The position numbers and the translations under genes were made by a program. A stretch of DNA of 64,000 nt, taken from positions 57,814,946-57,878,945 of the forward strand of contig NC_079147.1 of the NCBI RefSeq assembly GCF_945859685.1, written 5' to 3'. The notes under the pieces are model-generated. The model had not been told where the DNA came from. It was given only the letters and a program-made list of their open reading frames with translations, and searched no databases. The DNA is from Eupeodes corollae. Its lineage: Eukaryota; Arthropoda; Insecta; Diptera; Syrphidae. Positions 34,856 to 45,652 of this stretch are shown one piece after another. Position 1 is the stretch's first letter. Each line of letters starts with the position of its first letter.

Positions 34856-36202
34856 TCATCTGGGTGCCTCCAAGTATTGTCTGAGCTTACAGTTATTAAA
34901 TAACTCACACCCAAACATAATAATTGGTATGATTAGTGTTTTAGCTAAAACTAATCTGGTTTTTAAAGGTGTTACCGACTGTGTTTCCCAAAGTGTGCGA
35001 AGACCTGCGTAAACCCTACCCAAAGTCAACCTGATGTGGTTATTCCATGTAAGAGTTTTGTTAAAAGTTATACCTAGATTTCTTGCAGAATCCACAAAAA
35101 CGATAGGACTGTTATTAAGATAAATATACGGAAAATAAGAAGTATCTACCGGTTTTCTGGAAATAACCAAACATTTTGACTTGGATGGGTTTAAATGGAG
35201 ACAGTTCATGCGAGACCATTGAAGAATCCTGTCGAGATCTTCATTTACTTCACAAGCAGCGTTTTCCACTAGACCCAAAGGAAAACTTCTACGCATCTGC
35301 ACATCATCTGCATACATATCAACCGAAGAACTAAGTAAGAACTTAGGCAAGTCATTAATGTACATAGTAAAAAATATTGGGACAAGAATCGAGCCTTGTG
35401 GAACACCTGAGGATAGTGGAAGAAAGTCTGATATGGAATTATTAGAAACAACTGCTTGAGATCTACAATTTAAGTAAGAAGATATGAGTTTTGTGGACGA
35501 TGAAGAAAAATTGAATTGGCTTTGAAGTTTTTTACAGAGAACATTGTGATTAACCATATCAAATGCCTTTGAAAAGTCAAGTAAGATAAGAAAAGTTACT
35601 TGATCATTGTCTAAAGCTTGTCTTATATCTTCTGTCACATTTATTAAAGCAGTTGTACAACTGTGTTTTGGTCGAAAACCCGATTGATTGTCACACAATA
35701 GATTATTATTTTGAAGAAATCTTTGTATCTGAGAACTCATAATTCTTTCAAGTACTTTAGATAAAAACGGTAGAATGGCAATTGGTCTGAACTCATTTTG
35801 ATTTTTGGGTACTGGTATTATTTTAGCACGTTTCCAAGCTAAAGGAAAAACTCCCGTCATAAATATGGAGTTAATGATGTGTGTGATGTATTTTAGGATA
35901 AAAGGAAGAATAATTTTAATGAAAACCAGACTTATTTCATCAAACCCTATCGAATTTGATTTAATAGACAAGATACTTTTTAAAACCTCAACATCATCAA
36001 CAGCTGAAAAGCAAAAATTAGGAGAGGAGTTGTTAACATTCGCAAAATGCTCTTCAGTGTACCTTACATTCGAAATTTCACCGTCATCGTCGTTGAGAGT
36101 CGGAAAGGAAACAAAAGACCTATTTAACTCATTACAGTCAATATTGTCCATATTCCTTTTGATTTGTTTGCCTAAACCAATTTCCTTTAAATTTTTCCAC
36201 AA
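34856..36202 (-). CDS. CR1-like ORF2, reverse transcriptase part
   Basis: A 448-residue open frame. RT motifs in order: IPVPKNQNEFRPIAILPFLS (fingers, about 129-148), SGFRPKHSCTTALINVTEDI, FLILLDFSKAFDMVNHNVLC (palm, first catalytic Asp region), SGVPQGSILVPIFFTMYIND, and the active site YADD in VDMYADDVQMRRS (about 291-300). A thumb follows with KSKCLVISRKPV and ARNLGITFNKTLTWNNHI, and a C-terminus FGCELFNNCKLRQYL. The frame is intact, but the endonuclease has been deleted from this copy, so it could not make a complete ORF2 protein. The first Met is internal to the linker (WKNLKEIGLGKQ). Confidence 0.9.
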   Translation of the reverse strand: MWKNLKEIGLGKQIKRNMDNIDCNELNRSFVSFPTLNDDDGEISNVRYTEEHFANVNNSSPNFCFSAVDDVEVLKSILSIKSNSIGFDEISLVFIKIILPFILKYITHIINSIFMTGVFPLAWKRAKIIPVPKNQNEFRPIAILPFLSKVLERIMSSQIQRFLQNNNLLCDNQSGFRPKHSCTTALINVTEDIRQALDNDQVTFLILLDFSKAFDMVNHNVLCKKLQSQFNFSSSSTKLISSYLNCRSQAVVSNNSISDFLPLSSGVPQGSILVPIFFTMYINDLPKFLLSSSVDMYADDVQMRRSFPLGLVENAACEVNEDLDRILQWSRMNCLHLNPSKSKCLVISRKPVDTSYFPYIYLNNSPIVFVDSARNLGITFNKTLTWNNHIRLTLGRVYAGLRTLWETQSVTPLKTRLVLAKTLIIPIIMFGCELFNNCKLRQYLEAPR

Positions 36203-37146
36203 ATTGTGTTTAGCCTCAACAGGATCAATTGTGCCTCCTCATCTTTACTCTTCTTCACATAAACCAGGCCACGAATTGTAAAAACAGAATGTAGCTGTTT
36301 ATTGCGTTTCATTTTCAACGCATTCTGCATTATATAGCGATTTTTGGGTGTTAAGCTCTCATGAATGAAAACATTTGATTTTCCCGTTGCATTCTCACTG
36401 TCAGTGCGAAGGCCAAGATCATGAAGCTGAAGCGGTGCTTTTGTTGTTCTTCTGTATTCGGCAATCGATCGCAAGACAAACAGCTTATCGTGTGGTGTAA
36501 AAAATTTAATAACAATTGGTGGCGATGGCGATTCGGTGTCGGTTTTCGGTCTTATACGAAAAATACTTTTTATCGTTGGTGATTTAAAATTAAGGTTAGT
36601 GCAAAGCTGATTAAAGATCAAACGAAGATTTTCATTTGGCAAGAGTGGAACGCCGTGTAAGAGTGCATCACTCATCGTTTCTTTAAGCAGCTGGTGTTCA
36701 TCATTGGATTCCAGTTGCATGGAAATAGTTTTAATTTTATCATCTTGCTCAAGTATTTGTTGTTTAAGCTCGCGAATTTCCTCTTTTAAGGGTTCAAACT
36801 CAGCTTGTTTTGCTTCAATCAGGGATAGCCGTGTATTTATACTTTCAATAGAGAGTTTTAATTCAGTTACATCTTTGCTTATTTTATCAGTGATTGTTTT
36901 TTCGGAATCAGCAATCTGTGACGTAATCTGTGACGTGATAGCCTCGGTTTGTGCAAGCATAGATTTCTCAATTTTAGCAATCAAGTCCATAGTGGAAGAG
37001 TTTTCTTCAAGAGCTTTTTTTTTTTTGCTATCTCTAGTCGTTGTTGCCGGTGATTGTGATAGTGGTTGCGCTTTTGATAATGGTGTTATTTTCGGATTAG
37101 ATGGAGAAGGTGAATCGGAGGATCGTAATTTGCTTCGTGATCCCAT
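36187..37146 (-). CDS. CR1-like ORF1, coiled-coil RNA-binding-type protein (fused tail)
   Basis: The open frame gives 319 residues. The first 50 are rich in Ser, Pro and Lys (RDSKKKKALEE). A long heptad-like coiled coil follows at about 60-160 (SMLAQTEAITSQITSQIADS, SIESINTRLSLIEAKQAEFE, EEIRELKQQILEQDDKI). Then comes a domain at about 165-300 resembling LINE ORF1 RNA-recognition folds (LRLIFNQLCTNLNFKSPTIK, PPIVIKFFTPHDKLFVLRSI, RGLVYVKKSKDEEA). Such proteins trimerise and bind the element RNA. The last residues after KSKDEEA come from the deletion junction with ORF2. Confidence 0.8.
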   Translation of the reverse strand: MGSRSKLRSSDSPSPSNPKITPLSKAQPLSQSPATTTRDSKKKKALEENSSTMDLIAKIEKSMLAQTEAITSQITSQIADSEKTITDKISKDVTELKLSIESINTRLSLIEAKQAEFEPLKEEIRELKQQILEQDDKIKTISMQLESNDEHQLLKETMSDALLHGVPLLPNENLRLIFNQLCTNLNFKSPTIKSIFRIRPKTDTESPSPPIVIKFFTPHDKLFVLRSIAEYRRTTKAPLQLHDLGLRTDSENATGKSNVFIHESLTPKNRYIMQNALKMKRNKQLHSVFTIRGLVYVKKSKDEEAQLILLRLNTICGKI

Positions 37147-37150
37147 TTAA

Positions 37151-37503
37151 AGCTTTAATATAGGTTACAAGGGGAAATGCTATGTGCAATAATTGATGAA
37201 AGGTGAGTGAGACGGATACAGTTTTTGTTTATTTTTTTTGTTTTAAATTTTAGATTGACAATTCGGGTAGAATTTAAAATTAATTTATTTAATAAACCAA
37301 TTAAAGTTATTCTAAGTTGCAATAAAAAACGAGTTCGGTAGTTGTTTTATAGTATTAATATTCAACTTAAGGGACTTGGAACGGAAAATCAACCACTTTA
37401 AACTCAACTTAAAACTCCCACTCAGTCACGCACGTCCGCTTAGTAACACATCACTTTCACTTTTTTGATGTACTTTTGTGTTGGTTTGGAGTTCTGTATA
37501 AGC
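37151..37503. other. Spacer, probably in part the 5'UTR of the CR1-like element
   Basis: No independent feature. The 5' limit of the element could not be placed, because no target duplication matching the poly(A) side was found. Confidence 0.35.
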
Positions 37504-37862
37504 TTTTATTGAAGGGAATATGGATCTATTTGAATTTCTGGATATTTTTTGTGATAATTTGCACGCCTCTGGTGAAGCCCAAGGGCTCTCAACCAGCTTC
37601 ATACTGCACCAAGACAACGACCGTAATTATACGACGAAGGTTATAAGGTCCCAAAACAGCTTCATCCACCGATCTCAATATTATAATAGAGCACATCTGG
37701 GATGCACTGGAATAGGATAACGGATCACCATTCACTGAGAAAGGCTACTGCTTATGCTTGGTCTTCAATAACACCTAACGTTACCGAAAATTTAGTTGGT
37801 TTTAATCCTTGAACACTCAGAGCTGTCCAGGATTCACAAGGTGGTTCAGCAAAATATTAAAT
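37504..37862 (+). pseudogene. Tc1-like transposase C-terminal relic
   Basis: The plus strand reads SFILHQDNDRNYTTKV near 37597-37645 (second catalytic Asp in HQDND). A shifted block STDLNIIEHIWDALE near 37670-37712 contains the third catalytic Glu, as in N-P-I-E-H. The end is VTENLVGF and RAVQDSQGGSAKY with a stop at about 37859. The segment between the Asp and Glu blocks is shortened, so the usual DD34E spacing is not preserved. No inverted repeats were found. Confidence 0.7.
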
Positions 37863-37889
37863 CTAATATTTAAAATTCTCCTGTTACAG

Positions 37890-39198
37890 TGTTAGTTCCT
37901 CCGAAACGGCTTAACCAATTTCAATGAAATTTTGCATATACATTCGGTAGATTTGGAAATAGGTTTTTAACTATTTTTTATATTTCTAAAGGCTCTGGTT
38001 CAATTGCAGCAACATCGTACACGGTGCGACGATCTTACGATAGTATTGAATGACGCTATGTACAATGAAGCATTGATTATTATTGAGGGTCTTTGCATTA
38101 TCATTGCCAACTTACCACTCATTCACCAAATCGAAGTGCATCTGATTTAACAGACACTGAATTAAATCGTGAACTACAATACAATACTGTTGAAATGGCA
38201 GCTATTGTTGCTCGCAGTTTCCCACTAATGAATGAAGAACAAAGACCCATTTATGACCACATCATGCTCGCAGTTTCGGCAGGACAAGGTGGATTCTTTT
38301 TTTTTAATGCACCACGTGGAACTGGCATCTTATTTCGCTTATTCTTAATAAAATACGATCAAATAATGGTACTGCATTGGCTGTTGCATCTTCTGTCATT
38401 GTGGCAACTTTATTGGATGGAGGCAGAGCAGCTCCACTTAATATTCAAAATAACCCAGACGCGGTGCAACATAAAGAACCAAACATCCGTGAAACAGTGT
38501 AAAATTATCAACTGGGATGAATTTACTATGGCACCCAAACATTCGATTGAACACAATCACAGGATATTCAAAGATATAAAAAACAACGACAAACTTTTTG
38601 GCGGTACTCTGTTACTCCTTTTAGGTGATTTCAGACAAACACTTCCCGTTGTTCCGCGTTCAACGTAAGCTGATAAAATCAACGCGTGCTTAAAATCATC
38701 GCTACTGTGGCGTAATGTTAAAAAAGTACAGCTGAAAGTAAATATGCGTGTTCAAATGCTTCAAGATCCATCCGCTGAAACATTCTCTCAAGGCCAAACG
38801 ATGACTGTCTGCGGCTTACATTTGAGCACTTCATGTTTTTCACACGGACAATTATAAATTGTACATGACGTGCTCTCGAGTGGGCAAACAATCCAATTTC
38901 GTTGTATTGAAGAAAAATGGTATCACAAAAAATATTGTTAAGGGATTGAAAATAATTTTGTAGTATTGTCATAGTTAGCGATATGTTTATAATTTTAAAG
39001 AATTCATTTTAATAAATTAAAAAAATTTTGTTTGGTGATTCGTTATTTTAATATTTTGTCACCGTTTACAGTGCTCTATACCTCTCCCACTTATATACCA
39101 CATTCTTACACACTTACAAGTAGTTATTTATTTCTATCAAAATATTCTCTAGAAAATATTTACATATATGACAAAACACCGTTTGTTGGGTCAGCTAG
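37890..39198 (+). mobile_element. Helitron remnant with probable 3' CTAG end
   Basis: It begins in CGAAACGGCTTAACCAATTT, a motif often found around insect Helitrons, and contains a degraded Pif1-type helicase. The 3' end is probably CTAG at 39195-39198 followed by T (TTGTTGGGTCAGCTAG then TT), the terminus Helitrons use, preceded by AACACCGTTTGTTGGGT, which may form a weak hairpin. The 5' TC end and the Rep/HUH domain were not found. Confidence 0.7.
38060..38975 (+). pseudogene. Helitron Pif1-like helicase pseudogene
   Basis: The open stretch 38093-38668 reads PNRSASDLTDTELNRELQYN, MNEEQRPIYDHIMLAVSAGQ, then GGFFFFNAPRGTGIL, which is the Walker A region but with the final lysine of G-x-G-K-T missing (GTGIL). 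Further blocks: KIINWDEFTMAPKHSIEHNH (Walker B, D-E) and GTLLLLLGDFRQTLPVVPRS. After a stop near 38668 come NMRVQMLQDPSAETFS and, near 38870-38970, MTCSRVGKQSNFVVLKKNG. The C-terminal part has a large deletion. The broken Walker A and stops show it is non-functional. Confidence 0.85.
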
Positions 39199-39520
39199 TT
39201 GATTTTATGTAATTTGTAGTTCATTTAATATAAACAGGAAAATGACAAACTTTGTTACATATGTAATTATTTTTAAACAATTAATTCTAAAATTAATGCA
39301 ACGAATGTATTTTAACTAAAAGTGGTAATTTAGCTCCAGACGTAGACTTTTGTGACTGACTGTAAATGAAATGTTTGAATAATAAGGTTGAGAAATTTGT
39401 TTTTTTTTTTTTCAACAAATTGCCTTTCTAATGTCAAAATGGTTACACGCAGCAAAATATTGGTCAAATGGCCAACTATATAAGTTCGAGAAAAGTGCAA
39501 TAGTAATTTTTAAAATAAAA
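39199..39520. other. Unassigned spacer
   Basis: A+T-rich, with a T-run at about 39400-39411. Confidence 0.35.
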
Positions 39521-39625
39521 TAAATTGGGTGACGAAACAGTCCATTGAGAACTAGGACCTAGTGACTTACAACTTTCAACCATTCCTGTTTCATTCAGAA
39601 TAGAAGGGATAGATGTCCATAGATA
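39521..39625 (-). repeat. SINE S 3' fragment, reverse orientation
   Basis: Reading the minus strand gives AGTTGTAAGTCACTAGGTCC, then GACTGTTTCGTCACCCAAT, the end of SINE S. Similarity upstream (around 39594-39625) fades and the tRNA-like head is absent. Confidence 0.7.
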
Positions 39626-41482
39626 ACAAGAATTGTCACAGTTTCCTCAAAACTCGACCTTTAATCAAGTCATTCTTGTCTGGGTGTTAAAGCGATTTTA
39701 ACTGGAAGTTTTTCTTTCTTGAGTTTTTGCAAAAATTTTACCCAGCCTTAAGTCAAAATTAAAATTCAACTAAAAGTATAAAAAAGGTGAAAAGTATAAA
39801 CTCTCTAAGCCAATTTTGCATATCTTAAAGATATATCATATTGATTATAATTTCATAAGGAAGAAAGGATAATAAACCCCATACCTTTAAATTAAAAAAA
39901 AAAATTAAACCTACGCATTTTAAGAACATAAACCAATTATGCTAACATTGCCCATAAAATATCTCCGGGTGGTTCAAAAATTGCTATATCCCCGAAAAGA
40001 TTCTTTCTTCTTCATTAAAACCATTTCCAAAAAGTTTACTTCTGCTTCTTATTATTTTATAGAGAAAGATCTTCTTCATTATTATTTCCATTGCCCGTGA
40101 ATAATCTGATAAAGTAATAAATAATCAGTATTTAAAAAATGTTAACACTCCTTTCGCGTGCCATGGTCCAATCCCTATCCAAGGATGCGAAGAATCAAGA
40201 ATTCTCATCTAAAGAAAACGGCCGCGACGAACGTCAGCCTACAACGCCATTATTTGTATATGGTCCGCTAAGCACGCCAGGGATTACATGAAAATTTTCA
40301 ATTAATCCTGGCGCAACCCCAAAATGAAGTTAATAATTTTCACTTTCTGTTGTTTTTTTGTTTTTGTTTTTAGAGGCATCGAAGGAGGCAGAAATTATTA
40401 TTATTATTGTTATTTTGTTGTTTCCTTGTTACGCTTGATTGTATTTAATAAGAAATACTATGAAAACACTGTAAATTACCTAGCGCCCCCGCCCCCATTT
40501 CGTACGGACAGCACCCTCACTCTCACTTTCACCCCTAATATTTAAAAAAAAAAAGTAGAAAACGCTTTTCTTTATTTTTATCCCTTAGAGCTCACAGAGC
40601 TCGAAATTATGATGCGGTAAAACAAGAAAAAATCGTCACAGTGTTAATTTAGTTCAATGTTATCATAATTAAAATTGTAACGCGCTTAATTTTAATGTCA
40701 TCATTAAATTTAGAAAAAAGGAACGTAGGGAAAAACTTAAAGCGTTTCATTCCTTTGGGCTAAGATACTTCAACAAAGGTATAACTTTTGACGGGCTGTT
40801 CATTTGGTTATTTGTTTTCTTTTTTCCTTTTTTGAATTTTTTCTGTCGTCTTGATTTCGAGACGAGGAAATGGCAATGGAAATCAAGGACTTGAAATTGA
40901 CGATTGAGGTTAGCGAACGGGTGCTTATTTGTTAATGAACGGCGATAAAGTCGAGAGGAGGGTTCTCTAATTGGTCGGGTATTTTATATTCCCAGTGAGT
41001 GAGTTGGTATAGCGCTTTGCTTTTAAGGAGCCATTTATTTAATTGTTATGTTCGATTAAATGACGGTGTATATATAACTGTTGATTTCCCTTTTTGACGT
41101 TAGTCTTCTCTATTTTCCAGGTTTTACGAGTTTTGACTTTTCCCATGGAACGGTTGGTGGGAAAGTCAATGGATGCCGCCAGCAAACGAGACATCTGTCA
41201 CAGCTTGTTTGGCTGCGAAAGTTGTGGGACTGACGATGCGGTGTCAATTGAAATAGTTCAATGTTTTTTTTTCTGGAAACCATGTGGAAAAAGTTTGGAA
41301 GTCATAAATATTAGAAAGAGCGTTTCAGATAATAGAGAATAGGGTACCTAGGTTTTTAATTGACATTGCAAGAGGCAGTTTTCCAAGGCGTGTTGGGTTC
41401 AACTTAGTCTGAATCAGATGAACATACATACAAATGTACATATGAAACATTTTTAATAAATATGATTTAAAATCATAAAAAG
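39626..41482. other. Unassigned spacer
   Basis: No recognised gene. Plus-strand frames at 40324-40545 and 41094-41342 have no known motif. Confidence 0.4.
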
Positions 41483-42519
41483 AGGCTGGGATGCGACCCA
41501 CACTGATAACTTCCCATCCCGTCTGTCGATTTGTCTTGCTTAAAAATTTTTAACAAATTTGCGTACTATTTTTTGTAGATTTTATTTTTTATGAAAAAAC
41601 GGACTGTTGGATTTTTATATAAAAATTACTGAATATCGAAAACAATATTTTCTGTGAAATAAAAAAAGTTTGAAGACAATATTTTTAAATTTTGAAAAAC
41701 TATTTGAGTCGTAAGTAAATTTTTACAAAGTTTTAGTATTTTTTTTTTTTAGAGTTTTATTTTTTGTAAAAAAAAGCTGTCAATTCGAATTTTTTAAAAA
41801 TTTTACTAAATGTTGAAAACATTATTTCTTATAAGACCAAATTAGTTTGAAGCCAATATTTCAAATTTTTGAAGAGATATTTGAGTCGCAAATCAATTTT
41901 TACCAACTTTTATACATTATTTTTTAGATTTTTATTTTTTATAAAAAAAACTGTCAATTAGATTTTTTTCAAAATTTTATCAGATGTCAAAAACATTATT
42001 TTTCGTTGCACAAAATTGTTTTAGAGATGAAATCATATTTCAGTCGTAAAATTTTGGAGGTGACAAAATTTTTTTTTCAGTTTTATTGATTTATAAAAAA
42101 ACAGTTATATTGATTTTTTTCAAAAAATATACTTCTTTGACATCACGTTACAATATATTATACAAAATTTAATTCAAGTCTCTAGCGTTTTTGGTTCGTA
42201 AGATATTTAAGGTTAACAAAAATTTTCACCTTTTTTCAAACTGCTATGGTAAAAAAACCACCCACGCAATTTTCTTGAGAGCCCTTTCTGCATCTATCTT
42301 ATTATCTGTATAAGAAAATTTATTTGAAGTTGATATCTCTTCTGGTTCTTGAGCTATGAAGGACGAAAAAAACGTCGAGAACTTACAGACGTACGGACGT
42401 ACGAACGTACGAACGTACGAACGTACGAACGTACGTACACACACACGCACAGACATCTTTCTTAAAATCTTTTATTTCGACTCAAATGTCAAAATTTTCA
42501 ATTTGACAAATCGGAAGTT
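41483..42519 (+). repeat. Repeat R, near-complete copy
   Basis: Starts AGGCTGGGATGCGACCC after an AAAAAG and ends CAAATCGGAAGTT before an A-run, parallel to the copy at 15121-16129. All four internal units are recognisable. Near the 3' end a CGTACGAA microsatellite has expanded (about 42386-42440), ending in an ACAC run. Compared with the 15.1-kb copy a short block before the terminal AAGTT is missing. Confidence 0.82.
42386..42450. repeat. CGTACGAA tandem tract inside repeat R
   Basis: About six 8-base units ACGTACGA, then ACACACACAC. The unit is palindromic in part (CGTACG), so the tract can fold. The copy at 15.1 kb has only a short CGTACGGACATACG remnant at the matching place. Confidence 0.85.
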
Positions 42520-42535
42520 AAAAAAATCCGACATT

Positions 42536-42796
42536 TTAACATAGGTTAAAGCGTTCTTTGCTACGTTTCACTATTATGCAAGATCTAGGTTCACCTTTAT
42601 CTGTCACACAAAGTGTGTAGTATCCAGGAGTCCTGAGTCCTCGAACAACGGATCCTACAATCCATGGCTCTTGGATCAGGACAATGTCTTCCCCGTTTCT
42701 TGCCAGACGGAGAAGAAGTGAGGCCGAGGCCTTTATGGAGTGTTGGAGATTAATCTGTACTAACTGCAGTATTTTGGCTACAATTAGGCAGATCAA
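42536..42796 (-). pseudogene. LOA-like ORF2, endonuclease start only
   Basis: Reading LVQINLQHSIKASASLLLRL, EDIVLIQEPWIVGSVVRGL (catalytic Glu) and YYTLCVTDKGEPRSCIIVKR, matching the start of the endonuclease at 8.9 kb with only a few substitutions. It is truncated at about 42555, next to repeat R. As in the other copy there is no ATG at the head and the frame overlaps the end of ORF1. Confidence 0.8.
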
Positions 42797-44437
42797 CCTC
42801 CACCACGGTTTTTTTTCTGATCCTCTGTGTCTGAAGATGAGCCCGAGAGTTCGTCCTCAGCTCATAAGGATCATGTTAAGGTCGTCCTCAGTCTCCATTA
42901 AGGATGGACTGTCTACGACTTTTGTAGAGGGTGCAGTCGCGATTGGAGAGGATAAGGGTGCATCGTCACCCTCTGTTAGGAGAGAAGACGACGTCCCAGG
43001 TTCACCAACCGCTAGTTCACGTTCGGTAGTTTTTGGAGGCCCGCTTTCCGCGTTAACCTCATTTTTTTATAAATTCGAATTTTAATTGATTCGAAGCCAT
43101 AGTTTATGGAGCCCTCGTTTAGGAGCCAACGATTCTTTATTGAGTACCACAATGGCGCTCCTATAAAGACCCTTCACTTCCTCTAGCTTGGCTATTTTCC
43201 AGTTATGCGTCGGGAAGGACGGGTTACAAACTTTGACCATCTCGAGAATGTCTTCGATACCAGCAGGTTCGATCGGTACCCAGATGCGGGCTCTAGGTCT
43301 GCTAGGAATGTCTTCCACAGCGAAAACCTCGAGCTTCGCACCTGGCCAAACTTCACCCAACCGGCTGACAGCAAGCTTGTATATGTCAAAAGACCTCTGG
43401 TCGCCACAAACTATGAGTTTGACATGACCTTGACGCCAACCCCCATCGCTTATGGAAGGAAGTGGTCCTGGAAGCTCCCTAAAAATGTTCAAAAAGCCAC
43501 CCGAGAGCTTAACCTTGACCAACTGCCAACGATCAGCCGATATTGTGCTGGTGTTGTGCACCCGAGGCCATTTTGATGTCGGTACGGCCCCCTCAAGAGA
43601 CCTTTCACTTTTCGACGTAGAGTCCTTATTGGACCTTGTTATAGCTCGTATGCTTTTAGCCCATTCGACGCTAGCAGTTTGCTGCTGTGTCCTTTCAGCC
43701 CCCGATGATGCACCAGAGGCCTTTAAGATTTTCGCCGCTTGCCGCCTTTGTCTATAAAGGCTTTTTGAGAGTTTTCCATTTCTGGAAGTACTCTCATTAG
43801 TAGTGGTAGGGCCATTTTTCACAACCCTGCCACTACTGAAAGTATATTCTCGTTACTACCAACAGCAGAGGAGGGTCCATGGTTAGCCACTACTCCCTTC
43901 TCTGTGTTGGCCGCAGGAGATACGGCAGCAGGATTTGACGCCAAGGTGCCGCCCGGTCCTGAAGAGATACCGTTCTCATTTGTTTTTTTTATTTTTGTTT
44001 TTGGTTTTGTTCATTTTGGTCCCACGAGATGCGAAGAAAAAAGGTCCATCTGCACAGAGATTCGCATGTACAGATAAGGCTAGTTAATCCGGAGGTCGCC
44101 AGGTATCCGGATACTCCGTTAGAGACTGGGCTATTTTTGAATTGGGCCCCCAGCCAGGCTGATCATCGGCCCGGGTCGTTTAACACCCTAGATCCAGCCC
44201 AATAAAGATGAAAGGTGGCTGGGGAGGAAGAGAAAGGGTGAGGAGTCAGTTGATGTTAATTCATCATTCTGATGTGTAAGGAAAAGATTGGGATTCGGTA
44301 ACAGCAATTCAGCTAGGTTACCTAGAGTGAGAAGGAGAATAGGAAATAGGACCGATGCTAACTTTTTCGCCATTACAAAACGTGGGAGTTGGGATGGGAG
44401 TTGGTGACATAAACATAGGGTGGTATGAGATATTGGC
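42540..44437 (-). mobile_element. LOA-like non-LTR retrotransposon, 5' portion
   Basis: Read on the minus strand: 5'UTR (44437 to about 43825), ORF1 (43822 to about 42800) and the first 70 or so residues of ORF2, cut off near 42555 right after RSCIIVKRS. It is very similar to the plus copy at 8.1-10.5 kb but retains the 0.8 kb missing there. The 5' end lies within a minus-strand copy of repeat R (44441-44875), so it was probably inserted into it. A 10-bp palindrome TATCCGGATA (44104-44113) lies in the leader. Confidence 0.85.
42810..43822 (-). pseudogene. LOA-like ORF1 with DUF4780-type domain
   Basis: From 43822 the frame reads 246 residues: a basic N-terminus (LYRQRRQAAKILKASGASSG), then TISADRWQLVKVKLSGGFLN, GHVKLIVCGDQRSFDIYKLA, GEVWPGAKLEVFAVED and NPSFPTHNWKIAKLEEVKGL, matching the DUF4780-type ORF1 of LOA-group elements. 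A small indel near 43110 (SLAPKRGLHKLW in place of SLAPLALNYGF) shifts the frame and stops it at 43082. The acidic tail is still visible in another frame to about 42810. Confidence 0.85.
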
Positions 44438-44440
44438 TTT

Positions 44441-44875
44441 AAACTCCTTTTATCTTTTAAAAATTATTGTTGTCAACACTCGGTAAAATTTTGAGGAAAA
44501 TCGAATTGGAAATTAAAAAAAAAAAATAAAAAAAAAACAAAAAAACAATACTAAGACTTGGTAAAAATTAAAAAATTAAATATATTATCTACCAACTCTT
44601 TTTATTTTACAGAAAGTATTGTTTTCGATACGAAGTATTTTTTTTATAGAAATCCAACAGTCCGTTTTTTCATAAAAAAATAAAATCAACAAGAAAAAGA
44701 ACGCAAGTTTTTTTAAACATTGATGTTCGGTTCTTGATAGCAATTTAATTTAAAAATTTTGTAAGAATAATTCAACTAACAACATTTTAAACCCAACACA
44801 AAAAACTGCAACCTTTTAAGCAAGACAAGCAGACAGACGGGATGGGAAGTTATCAGTGAGGGTCGCATCCCAGCC
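44441..44875 (-). repeat. Repeat R, 5' part, reverse orientation
   Basis: On the minus strand it begins AGGCTGGGATGCGACCCTC after an AAAAAGATA flank and runs through units 1-2 to GGAGTTTAAAGCCAATATCT, where LOA sequence begins (about 44437). The remaining half of the repeat is not found in the same orientation beyond the LOA copy. Confidence 0.8.
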
Positions 44876-45652
44876 TTTATCTTTTTATGTAAAGACACAG
44901 TGTGAGCACTAGGAAATGGAAAGAGAGTTTAAAACGAGGTGTATGTCGGTGCACATTAGTTTTGATTACCTGAATATTTCAATGGCTGGGAAAGACGGAT
45001 TGTGGTAAAGCATTCTACATTCACGTAGTGCGGCTAAAGAATGAATCTCTGTACTTGACAGTACTACCAAAGTTAAGCTCGAAGGAATATAGATGACCTT
45101 TACTAGGAGCGCGAATATAACGGTTGAACTAGTTAAGGTTATTTCTCGAGAGCATAAATCGTTAAAATAACGGCAAGAGAAGGTGATACAAGAAACTTTA
45201 CGACAATGTTCAAGCATCGTAAATGATCCTATGATGATATTATCACCAATCAATCTAAAAGCTCTACGTTCAATACTGTCCAAGAAGCTTAAGTAAGTTG
45301 CAGGCACACCAGCCTAGATCAAGCTTTGGACGTATTTAAGTCTTGTAGATAACAGCCAGATCCGGGCGGGCATCGCCTTAGAAACCCTAAACATCCTGTG
45401 GCATTTTTGGCGACATCGCGTATGTGATCGTTCCACAAAAGGTAGTTGGTGATACACATACCGAGAATATCGAGATGTACAGTCTCCTTGATGCAAGTGC
45501 CATTTATAGATAATGGCAAGGGGGGTATATCTCGCTTTAACGATACAAGACAGCATTGCATTTTCGAAGTATTAAATTTCACGTACTGTCGTCAGCGAAA
45601 CAATGTATTGGATTGGATGTTGAAGACAGGAGATCATTAATAAAAATGAGAA

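Larger units (their letters stand above)
34488..37150 (-). mobile_element. CR1-like non-LTR retrotransposon with internal deletion
   Basis: Reading leftward: ORF1 (37146-36187), ORF2 RT (36202-34856), about 370 bases of 3'UTR and a poly(A) tail (the T-run at 34500-34488 on the plus strand). A deletion near 36215-36235 removed the end of ORF1 and the whole endonuclease, fusing the tail of ORF1 to the linker before the RT. The copy at 52183-53766 has the endonuclease and linker but lacks the RT, so the two copies complement each other as evidence for the family. A CR1-like clade is inferred from motif style. Confidence 0.85.

Noticed and set aside
36704..37150. Plus-strand open frame of 148 residues
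   Set aside because: It is antisense to the CR1-like ORF1, whose composition (Ser, Glu, Lys codons) opens the opposite strand.
41094..41342. 82-residue plus-strand ORF with several Cys and His
   Set aside because: Cysteine spacing fits no zinc-binding pattern I know, and the region looks like ordinary spacer.
42386..42450. Short regular repeats that might suggest a CRISPR array
   Set aside because: Units are contiguous 8-mers without spacers, in eukaryotic DNA; a microsatellite.
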